Assembly: GCA_039029915.1 (NCBI GenBank)
Contig: JBCCFD010000479.1
Location: 1 to 5,974 of the forward strand
From: QQUD01 sp039029915
GTDB lineage: Bacteria; Chloroflexota; Anaerolineae; Promineifilales; Promineifilaceae
Reading direction: 5' to 3'
Length of the DNA stretch: 5,974 nt
Shown: positions 1 through 5,476 of the stretch, piece after piece
How the letters are laid out: the number at the start of each line of letters is the position of its first letter
Numbering within the stretch: position 1 is the first letter of the stretch
Translations under genes and position numbers: made by a program
The notes under the pieces: model-generated
The model's database searches: none
The model's input: the letters and a program-made list of their open reading frames with translations, nothing else
What the model was told of the DNA's origin: nothing

Positions 1-972
1 ATTGTTGGGCTTATTGTTTTCATTATTTTACAGATTTTATTCATTCCATTGGCCATTATTGGAGCAATTTGGACGGGCTACAAGCAAATCGTTGTAAGCA
101 AGCGACTTGGCGTATCACAAACGGCAATTGAGATCATAAACGGCCGTTGGACCATGCACGTCTTTGGTTTACGCGATGATCATGCCACTGCAAAGCTAGC
201 CCCTGCCCTGCCCAACACCTCCACAAACGGTTTGTGGCTAGCGCTTTTCCCGCTCTATGTGTATTCACGTATCAGCGGCTCTACCAGATGGTATCCCGTC
301 ATCACCGAACAAGGTGAGGAAGGGCTTGCTAATCTGGTCATGAACCGCAGCGGCTATTTTGACAGCATTATTGACAGTGCGAAGGATGAGGCTGAGCAAT
401 TTGTAGTGATGGGGGCAGGGCTCGATACGCGAGCTTACAACGATTTAAAAAATAGCGGCCTCAAGATGTTTGAGCTCGATCAGAAAACGACCCAACAGCT
501 TAAACGGGAATCTTTGCAAAAGGCAGGAGTTGATACGTCACACGTCACCTTTGTTGAAACTGATTTTTCCCAAGAAAATTGGTTTAATGCATTGCTGGCG
601 GCGGGGTATGATTCAACGAAGCAAACGATTTTTCTTTGGGAAGGGGTCACCCTTTATCTGACAGAAACAACAGTGCGCAACACTTTACGCACGGTGAAAG
701 CAAGCTCGCCCAGCGGCAGCATTGTGGTGGCCGATATTTATTCAAAAAGTTTTGTCACCGGTGATTATTCCCCTGGCATGAGAGCCGCATCACCTGTGCT
801 TGATTTAACCGATGAGGGCTTTAGCTTTGGGCTGGATATGACAGGCGATACGTACCAACAATCTTTGGACTCATTTATCAAAAGTGAGGAACTCTCTTTA
901 GGCGACACCTACTTCATGGGTCACAAAACCGAAAAGGGTACATGGATGGTTGTGGCAGAAATTATTATCTAA
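1..972 (+). CDS. Class I SAM-dependent methyltransferase, LCM/TIGR00027-like, 5'-partial
   Basis: Predicted to transfer a methyl group from S-adenosylmethionine to an unknown acceptor. The reading frame is open from base 1. A TTG at 49 could serve as a start, but the 16 codons before it (IVGLIVFIILQILFIP) continue the same hydrophobic stretch, so I read the gene as starting upstream of the window. Counting from the TTG codon, residues 121-130 are MGAGLDTRAY, the Gly-rich SAM-binding motif typical of leucine carboxyl methyltransferase-like proteins (PF04072/TIGR00027). The acidic FELDQ follows at 141-145, VETDF at 169-173 and FLWEGVTLYL at 195-204; all are hallmarks of that family. The hydrophobic N-terminus suggests a membrane anchor with the catalytic domain in the cytoplasm. 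It stops at TAA 970-972 and converges on the nucleoside-hydrolase gene, 11 bases away, so it is probably not part of the saccharide locus. The family assignment is firm; the substrate is unknown. Confidence 0.88.
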   Translation: MVGLIVFIILQILFIPLAIIGAIWTGYKQIVVSKRLGVSQTAIEIINGRWTMHVFGLRDDHATAKLAPALPNTSTNGLWLALFPLYVYSRISGSTRWYPVITEQGEEGLANLVMNRSGYFDSIIDSAKDEAEQFVVMGAGLDTRAYNDLKNSGLKMFELDQKTTQQLKRESLQKAGVDTSHVTFVETDFSQENWFNALLAAGYDSTKQTIFLWEGVTLYLTETTVRNTLRTVKASSPSGSIVVADIYSKSFVTGDYSPGMRAASPVLDLTDEGFSFGLDMTGDTYQQSLDSFIKSEELSLGDTYFMGHKTEKGTWMVVAEIII

Positions 973-983
973 GTCGCTTTGAT

Positions 984-1952
984 TTATTGAGCCGCTTTAG
1001 CTAGCTTGGTGAACATATCCCGAAAAATGGGATCCCGTTCGACATAGTAGGCACAGCGGATAGGATGACGGGATGAGTCGAAGGCCCAGATTAACGGCCG
1101 TTCTGACCACAGGCCAGGCTGACCCATTTTCACCGCGCCAACATCCCGTTGGGCAATTATCGGGCTAGACACAATGCTCGTCGGCACCCACTCTGGATTA
1201 ATGAGATAGGCAATGGCAATTACATCCCAAATCTCTTTTGACCAACCAAAATGATCATCACTGTACCCTTTAAACGTCTCTGCCAGATAATCACCAATTG
1301 CCCCTTTTCCCTGAACGTACAAGTCGATTTCAGGCACCGTCGTGCGCAGATGGGTTGTCACACCAGCACAGGGGAGCAAAATGAGTGGAACCCCACAATC
1401 AAAAATCAGCCTTGCCGCCATCACATCACCGGCCAAATTAAACTCAACCGCGTGGGGCCAATGAAGGGCTGTGCCTCCCAACCAAACCAAAACAATTTTT
1501 TCAATGATCTTTGGCTCAATCAAAATGGCCGACGCAATATTAGTCAGGGCCCCAATCGCAACGACATACAGTGGGTCGGTTGCCGCCATCGCTCGGTCAA
1601 TCAAATCTTGTACGGCATCACTATCAAATGGCTCGGCATAATCAGCCAAAAACCCAGCCGATCCTCGATAGGCCAAGCCGTCAGGCGAAATATTCAATCG
1701 ATCAAGCAGTCTCAAAATCTCCTCATAGCTCTTTTCCATGCCGTCACCGGGGCTGGTGGCTCGCTCATTAAAAAAGGGAGCCGCATAAATGGCGTCCACC
1801 GAGAGCGTTTCCTGTGACTGGAGCGCATATACCACCGCAAATTGATCGTCAATTTCGTTGTAGGTATCGGTGTCGATGACGATATTTATTTTTCCGGTAG
1901 GTGGGGTCAACCGGTCTAAACGCAAAGATGGGGAAATTGTTGGAAATTGCAT
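984..1952 (-). CDS. Nucleoside hydrolase family protein (IunH-like N-ribohydrolase)
   Basis: This 322-residue protein has the usual length of Ca2+-dependent nucleoside hydrolases (PF01156), which cleave the N-glycosidic bond of ribonucleosides. Visible motifs are the N-terminal Asp cluster DTDTYNEIDDQFA (D27, D29, N32, D35, D36; the metal- and ribose-binding loop, normally DxDPGxDD), GALTNIA at 134-140, WLGG at 157-160, the ribose-binding EFNLAGD at 170-176, and the C-terminal metal-ligand Asp in IWDVIAIA (D243). The residue before that Asp is Trp242, where the best-known bacterial/Crithidia enzymes have His; purine-specific (IAG) nucleoside hydrolases of trypanosomes are known to carry Trp there. 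No signal peptide is visible, so it should be cytosolic. The ATG at 1952 has AGGAGA at 1959-1964, six bases upstream. It lies downstream of the sulfatase on the same strand (81-base gap), probably in one transcript. The fold is certain. The substrate is not: the saccharide context leaves open another furanoside. Confidence 0.92.
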   Translation of the reverse strand: MQFPTISPSLRLDRLTPPTGKINIVIDTDTYNEIDDQFAVVYALQSQETLSVDAIYAAPFFNERATSPGDGMEKSYEEILRLLDRLNISPDGLAYRGSAGFLADYAEPFDSDAVQDLIDRAMAATDPLYVVAIGALTNIASAILIEPKIIEKIVLVWLGGTALHWPHAVEFNLAGDVMAARLIFDCGVPLILLPCAGVTTHLRTTVPEIDLYVQGKGAIGDYLAETFKGYSDDHFGWSKEIWDVIAIAYLINPEWVPTSIVSSPIIAQRDVGAVKMGQPGLWSERPLIWAFDSSRHPIRCAYYVERDPIFRDMFTKLAKAAQ

Positions 1953-1958
1953 ATCTCT

Positions 1959-1964
1959 TCTCCT
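1959..1964 (-). promoter_or_regulatory. Ribosome binding site of the nucleoside-hydrolase gene
   Basis: The minus-strand sequence AGGAGA stands six bases before the ATG at 1952-1950. It supports that start and shows the gene can be translated independently of the sulfatase. Confidence 0.75.
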
Positions 1965-1972
1965 TGGAAAAT

Positions 1973-2007
1973 AGCTAAAAGCTGTGAGCTATAAGCTGTA
2001 AGCTAAA
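1973..2007. repeat. Five tandem 7-base units, AGCTNNN
   Basis: Five units follow each other in perfect register: AGCTAAA (1973-1979), AGCTGTG (1980-1986), AGCTATA (1987-1993), AGCTGTA (1994-2000) and AGCTAAA (2001-2007). All share AGCT, and the last three bases are A/G/T only. AGCT is its own reverse complement, so any two units can pair and the array could fold as RNA or DNA in several registers. It sits in the 81-base gap between the sulfatase stop and the nucleoside-hydrolase ribosome binding site. It could be a simple heptanucleotide repeat prone to slippage, or an element affecting the mRNA between two operon genes. Confidence 0.85.
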
Positions 2008-2033
2008 AAAACTTGTGTTGGGTGAGGGGGCCC

Positions 2034-3407
2034 TCAATAAGCCTTTGTTAATTTTTGCCCTAAATTTAGCATACCCGTTTCTAGATCGCGTTCACCGGAT
2101 TCAAACGGATCGCCCGTTTCTTTAACCCACTGCTGTAGTCTGTCCTCGAGTGTCGCTTGAATATCAGTATACGCTTCTTGCCCCGCTAGATTTTTCATTT
2201 CATAAGGGTCTGCTTCGCGGTCAAAAAGCCAAATATCTTTGCCACCCAACCAACGTGCATAGACCCAGCGCTCCGTTCGCACACCTCGCCAAAAGCCGAC
2301 CCAGTCGCCCCGCTTTGGCCAACCCGGACCAAGAATCTGCAAATAGACAGAATCAGTGGTAAGGCCATCTTCACCAAGCAAAGCGGCTGAGAGGTCTTGC
2401 CCTTGAACGCCATCAGGACAGGTAACCCCTGCTAATCCGAGCAGTGTTGGCATGATGTCGACACTGCTAAATAGAATGTCAGACCGTTCGCCAGCCCTAA
2501 TTTTATTGGGATAACGCACAACAAACGGCACATGGATCGACTCGTCAAAGGGAGTGGCTTTTGAGGCTCGCTTGCTGTAGTGGAGCCAATTGTCAAACGG
2601 CTTCCCGTAACCGTGACTGCTCAAATGATCCCCATGATCGGAGGTGTAACAGATGATTGTATCTTCTGCGATGTTGAGTTGCTCAAGGGTGGCCATCAGG
2701 CGACCAACTTCATGGTCAAGCGCGGTCACATTGCCATAATAATGGGCGAGCTCTTGACGAGCAAATGCCTCAAGCTGTGGGGGGACGTTTGGCGGTAAAT
2801 CAAGCGTTGCGGGATCGTAAGTATCAAACTCATTTGGGTATTGATCATAGACATGGCCGGTCCAATGAGGTGGCCCCCATGATAGGAGTAAGCCAAAGGG
2901 CTGCTGGGGATTTTCTGCCACATGCTCTTCCATCCATTGCATGGCGATATCGGTCTCCCATGTCGGCCCCCATTTTTCGCTTCGTATGGGTCCATTTTCA
3001 TTGTCGTAAAGATAGATGTCGTTGTGATCATGGTCGCAATTATTGGCAATGAGCGTGTCGAACCCTTCTCGGTCTTCAGGCGCATAAGGCCCATAGCCAA
3101 GATGCCATTTACCGACGTAGGCGGTCTTGTAACCAGCCGCCCCAAACGCTCTGGGGAGCGTGTCTTGATTTGGATAGAGACCATACTCATTATCAACAAC
3201 CCCATTGGCGTGAGAATATTTACCAGTCATCAATTGTCCACGGTATGGGCCGCATATTGGGCAGGAAGAGAAGGCATTGTCCAAAACGACACCCTGTTCT
3301 GCTAAGGCATCAATGTTTGGTGTTTTAACGATGGGATTGTCACTGCACCCTAAAGCGCTATAGCGTTGCTGATCGCTGAAAATAAAAAGCACATTGGGCT
3401 GACTCAT
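2034..3407 (-). CDS. Cys-type sulfatase (AslA/arylsulfatase family), cytosolic
   Basis: This 457-residue type I sulfatase (PF00884, COG3119) hydrolyses a sulfate ester, substrate unknown. It begins with VLFIFSDQQR (metal ligand D12 in SDQ). The formylglycine site is CGPYRGQLMTG at 52-62, matching C-x-P-x-R with Cys52 as the residue to be oxidised to formylglycine; this would need a formylglycine-generating or anaerobic maturase elsewhere in the genome. The second signature is GYKTAYVGKWHLG at 92-104 (K100, H102). The C-terminal metal site is YTSDHGDHLSSHG at 254-266 (D257, H258). No signal peptide is visible, unlike most secreted polysaccharide sulfatases, so it probably acts on imported oligosaccharides or small sulfate esters. 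The ATG at 3407 has GAGGTGAT at 3411-3418. It is transcribed divergently from the GH32-like gene and is followed by the nucleoside hydrolase. Choline- or N-sulfate specificity cannot be ruled out from sequence alone. Confidence 0.94.
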   Translation of the reverse strand: MSQPNVLFIFSDQQRYSALGCSDNPIVKTPNIDALAEQGVVLDNAFSSCPICGPYRGQLMTGKYSHANGVVDNEYGLYPNQDTLPRAFGAAGYKTAYVGKWHLGYGPYAPEDREGFDTLIANNCDHDHNDIYLYDNENGPIRSEKWGPTWETDIAMQWMEEHVAENPQQPFGLLLSWGPPHWTGHVYDQYPNEFDTYDPATLDLPPNVPPQLEAFARQELAHYYGNVTALDHEVGRLMATLEQLNIAEDTIICYTSDHGDHLSSHGYGKPFDNWLHYSKRASKATPFDESIHVPFVVRYPNKIRAGERSDILFSSVDIMPTLLGLAGVTCPDGVQGQDLSAALLGEDGLTTDSVYLQILGPGWPKRGDWVGFWRGVRTERWVYARWLGGKDIWLFDREADPYEMKNLAGQEAYTDIQATLEDRLQQWVKETGDPFESGERDLETGMLNLGQKLTKAY

Positions 3408-3410
3408 CTT

Positions 3411-3418
3411 ATCACCTC
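3411..3418 (-). promoter_or_regulatory. Strong ribosome binding site of the sulfatase gene
   Basis: The minus-strand sequence GAGGTGAT is complementary to the 3' end of 16S rRNA over eight bases and lies just upstream of the ATG at 3407. It fixes the sulfatase start and implies efficient translation. Confidence 0.8.
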
Positions 3419-3440
3419 AATTCCCCCTCGTTTGTTGATT

Positions 3441-3468
3441 TTGCTGATGACAAATTCAATCATAATAT
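3441..3468 (+). promoter_or_regulatory. Candidate promoter for the GH32-like/cupin/GH32 genes
   Basis: TTGCTG (3441-3446) and TAATAT (3463-3468) are spaced by 16 bases. The -10 element overlaps the opposite-strand -10 almost completely. Just upstream, TTGTTGAT (3432-3439) repeats as TTGCTGAT (3441-3448) with a 9-base period, which could be a regulator site. This is weaker than the minus-strand candidate. Confidence 0.27.
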
Positions 3469-3492
3469 AAATAAAAACCAAGGTAGGAACAA
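3464..3492 (-). promoter_or_regulatory. Candidate sigma70-type promoter for sulfatase-nucleoside hydrolase
   Basis: On the minus strand, TTGTTC (3492-3487) and TATATT (3469-3464) are separated by exactly 17 bases, resembling a -35/-10 pair. Transcription would begin about 50 bases before the sulfatase start. The -35 element overlaps the ribosome binding site of the divergent GH32-like gene. The call rests on pattern only, in an AT-rich stretch. Confidence 0.4.
3481..3488 (+). promoter_or_regulatory. Ribosome binding site of the GH32-like gene
   Basis: AGGTAGGA precedes the ATG at 3495 by six bases. It supports that start, and the open frame then continues to 4970. Confidence 0.7.
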
Positions 3493-3494
3493 AC

Positions 3495-4970
3495 ATGTCT
3501 CCAAATAGCGAGTTATTAAATTTCCATCTGATGCATCCCGGCCGTGAGAGTTTGCCAGGAGATCCAAATGCCGCCTTTTATCTCGATGGCGTCTACCATT
3601 TACACTACATCTTGGCACACCCGTGGCGAGGCGAGACCTCCTACAGTTTCATTCATGTCACCAGTCCAGATATGCTCCATTGGGAATGGCATTCAACGAA
3701 GCTTCAGCCTGCCTTTACGGGTCATGGCATGTATAGCGGAACGGGATTTATGACAAAGGAGGGTCTCCCGGCCGTTATTTACCACGGGCAAGGATCGGGG
3801 CGGAATCAGATTGCGATTGCAACCGACCGAAAGCTGAGTGAGTGGCAACGGCCGTATCCAGTCAACGTCCAAACTACAAACGGCCAAGAAGCAAAGATCA
3901 ATCATTGGGACCCAGATTGCTTCCTCATCGGTGATACGTATTACGCCATTTCGGGAGGGACCCATCCGCCGATTTTCAAATCAAACAATCTAAAGCGCTG
4001 GACGCTCATTGGTGATTTTTTGAGTTATGAACTGCCAGACGTCATGATTGGCGAAGATATTTCTTGTGCAAACTTCTTTCAGATTGAAAACAAATGGATG
4101 CTACTTTGCATTAGCCACAATCTCGGCTGTCGTTATTATCTTGGAGATTGGGATCATGAGGCTGAGCAGTTTGTGCCGGAGACACACGGCCGTTTAAATT
4201 GGCGACGAGATAATCAACCCGTTTATGGGCTTTTTCAACGAACGGACTTCTTTGCCCCCGAAAGTGTGCTAACGCCAGACGGCCGTCGGGTGATGTGGGC
4301 TTGGTTGACCTCGGTTGGCGACAACAATGCCCTGCACAGCAAGACTGTTCAATCCCTACCGCGCGAGTTGAGCTTGGCATCAGATGGCTCTTTGCGAATG
4401 AGGCCATTAAGGGAACTAGAGGCGCAGCGGTATGATTGGGTTCGATTGGAGGATGTGGTGATAGATACGGCCGTAACCGACCACCGCGCTCAAGTTCCCC
4501 CATCAACCCCACCTACCCTTCAATCGATCACCGGGCTAGAGAGCGACTCACTTGAAATTCAAATTGTTATTCCAAGAGAACAGGCATTAAGAAAACTGTT
4601 TGGTTTTGTACTGTTTGCCACTGCACAAAACAAAGGCCTACCCATCTTGTTGCGGCCAGAAAACGGCACTCTACGCGTTGCAAATGCTGAAACACCATTT
4701 GCAGTTTCCGATTTACCTCAGGAAGAAGATGTGGTCTTGCACATCTTTATCGACAAATATCTCGTCGAAGTTTTTGCCAACAATCGGCAAGCATTGGTTA
4801 GCGCGCAGAGGGACTATTCTGAAAAATCAAGTTTGTCCGCCTTCTCCGTCGGTGCGCCAACAACAATCCAATCCATCGAGATTTGGAAGCTAAGACCGAC
4901 CAATCAGGGGGGGCTTACCGCCCAAACAAACCGCATTTGGGAACCCCTGCAAGGAGACGCACTCACTTGA
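3495..4970 (+). CDS. Divergent GH32-like beta-fructosidase homologue
   Basis: This 491-residue protein has the two-domain plan of glycoside hydrolase family 32: a five-bladed propeller (about 15-310) and a C-terminal beta-sandwich (about 340-465). Family 32 enzymes release fructose from sucrose, levan or inulin. The blade motifs are recognisable but altered: GDPNAAF at 22-28 replaces NDPNG (nucleophile candidate D23); SGTG at 81-84 is kept; HWDPDCF at 137-143 replaces RDP (D139); and GEDISC at 186-191 replaces the EC acid/base motif (E187 or D188). QSLPRELSL at 316-324 is a standard GH32 sequence, and VLHIFIDKYLVEVFANN at 424-440 matches the sandwich domain. No signal peptide is visible, so it is probably cytosolic. 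I recall similar GDPNAA/EDISC proteins in Planctomycetota and Verrucomicrobiota, so this appears to be a distinct subfamily rather than a decayed gene. Substrate specificity may differ from classical invertases. Confidence 0.88.
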   Translation: MSPNSELLNFHLMHPGRESLPGDPNAAFYLDGVYHLHYILAHPWRGETSYSFIHVTSPDMLHWEWHSTKLQPAFTGHGMYSGTGFMTKEGLPAVIYHGQGSGRNQIAIATDRKLSEWQRPYPVNVQTTNGQEAKINHWDPDCFLIGDTYYAISGGTHPPIFKSNNLKRWTLIGDFLSYELPDVMIGEDISCANFFQIENKWMLLCISHNLGCRYYLGDWDHEAEQFVPETHGRLNWRRDNQPVYGLFQRTDFFAPESVLTPDGRRVMWAWLTSVGDNNALHSKTVQSLPRELSLASDGSLRMRPLRELEAQRYDWVRLEDVVIDTAVTDHRAQVPPSTPPTLQSITGLESDSLEIQIVIPREQALRKLFGFVLFATAQNKGLPILLRPENGTLRVANAETPFAVSDLPQEEDVVLHIFIDKYLVEVFANNRQALVSAQRDYSEKSSLSAFSVGAPTTIQSIEIWKLRPTNQGGLTAQTNRIWEPLQGDALT

Positions 4971-5005
4971 TGACTTGGCGTCATGGCTGGGGTAAAATTT
5001 AGGGG

Positions 5006-5027
5006 GATCATTACTACCACAATGATC
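5006..5027. promoter_or_regulatory. Inverted repeat upstream of the cupin (operator or leader hairpin)
   Basis: GATCATT (5006-5012) and AATGATC (5021-5027) are perfect 7-base inverted arms around an 8-base spacer, ending 22 bases before the cupin ribosome binding site. It could be a dimeric-regulator operator or a hairpin in the mRNA between the GH32-like gene and the cupin. No T-run follows, so it is not a typical terminator. Confidence 0.45.
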
Positions 5028-5048
5028 TATCCATCAGCAGAAGACAAA

Positions 5049-5054
5049 AGGAGA
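5049..5054 (+). promoter_or_regulatory. Ribosome binding site of the cupin gene
   Basis: AGGAGA lies five bases before the ATG at 5060 and defines the cupin start. Confidence 0.75.
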
Positions 5055-5059
5055 AAATA

Positions 5060-5452
5060 ATGCCTGTCATTCGAACCAGCGAGAAGTTTATGGGAAAAGG
5101 AAATCGCCCAGAATGGAGCGGTGTGACCAGTGCAGGGATTTTCAAAATCCCAACTGTAGGCGGCCGCATGGATTGTCACTATCATGATTGCAACGAATAT
5201 TGGCTCATCTTTAAAGGCAAGGCCAAGGTCGTTTCTGAAGGCAAAGAATATTACGTCAAACCGGGCGACATACTTTGCACAAAAGCAGGTGATGAACACG
5301 ACATTATTGAAGTGTATGAGGATTTAGAAGCGTTTTGGTTTGAAGATGAAACCCCTAAAGGCGGGCGCATCGGCCATCTGCATCGAACTGCAGAGAAGGC
5401 AAAAGGGCATCCAGTACCTGCGCTCCCCATTCCAGACGATTTCCCAAAATAG
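5060..5452 (+). CDS. Small single-domain cupin protein
   Basis: This 130-residue protein carries both cupin motifs. Motif 1 is G35 followed by H40-x-H42, E46 and G53 (CHYHDCNEYWLIFKG); motif 2 is PGD at 68-70 with AGDEH at 76-80. H40, H42, E46 and H80 are the usual set of metal ligands and all are present, so it should bind a divalent metal. Small cupins of this kind can be sugar isomerases, epimerases, lyases, dioxygenases or ligand-binding domains, and the sequence does not decide among these. It is cytosolic (no signal peptide). It lies 89 bases after the GH32-like gene and shortly before the second GH32 gene on the same strand, so a role in the same saccharide pathway is likely by context only. 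The last 30 residues (RTAEKAKGHP onward) form a Pro- and Lys-rich tail outside the barrel. Confidence 0.88.
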   Translation: MPVIRTSEKFMGKGNRPEWSGVTSAGIFKIPTVGGRMDCHYHDCNEYWLIFKGKAKVVSEGKEYYVKPGDILCTKAGDEHDIIEVYEDLEAFWFEDETPKGGRIGHLHRTAEKAKGHPVPALPIPDDFPK

Positions 5453-5476
5453 ACAGATTTTTGATGGATGATAAAA

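Larger units (their letters stand above)
140..4474. repeat. Dispersed 8-base palindrome ACGGCCGT, six copies
   Basis: Exact copies are at 140-147, 1094-1101, 3848-3855, 4186-4193, 4279-4286 and 4467-4474. The core CGGCCG occurs three more times, at 3539-3544 and 3769-3774 (both CCGGCCGT) and at 5161-5166 (GCGGCCGC). A given 8-mer is expected about 0.09 times in this length at balanced composition. The copies are read in three codon phases (for example Asn-Gly-Arg, Arg-Pro, Thr-Ala-Val), so protein constraint does not explain them. This is a dispersed word, not a continuous element. Confidence 0.75.

Noticed and set aside
386..404. 19-base near-identity (18 of 19) between the methyltransferase gene at 386-404 and the GH32-like gene at 4156-4174
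   Set aside because: Both copies encode Glu-Ala-Glu-Gln-Phe-Val in unrelated proteins, with no flanking similarity. Coincidence is the simplest explanation.
1251..1817. 188-codon plus-strand open frame antisense to the nucleoside hydrolase
   Set aside because: It lies wholly inside a well-supported gene on the other strand, shows no family motif, and has low-complexity, Asn/Gln/Arg-rich composition typical of an antisense shadow.
2024..2035. GAGGGCCCCCTC on the minus strand at the sulfatase stop, considered as a terminator
   Set aside because: The inverted arms leave only two loop bases, or a 4-base stem if the loop is widened, and the T-run on that strand starts 12 bases later. It is unlikely to terminate, and the sulfatase and nucleoside hydrolase look co-transcribed.
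2726..3205. 159-codon minus-strand open frame within the sulfatase
   Set aside because: It is out of frame with the sulfatase, which has all its catalytic motifs, and its Thr/Met/Ile-rich composition has no recognisable domain.
4975..4998. TTGGCG ... TAAAAT considered as a promoter ahead of the cupin
   Set aside because: The spacing is only 12 bases, too short for a sigma70-type promoter.
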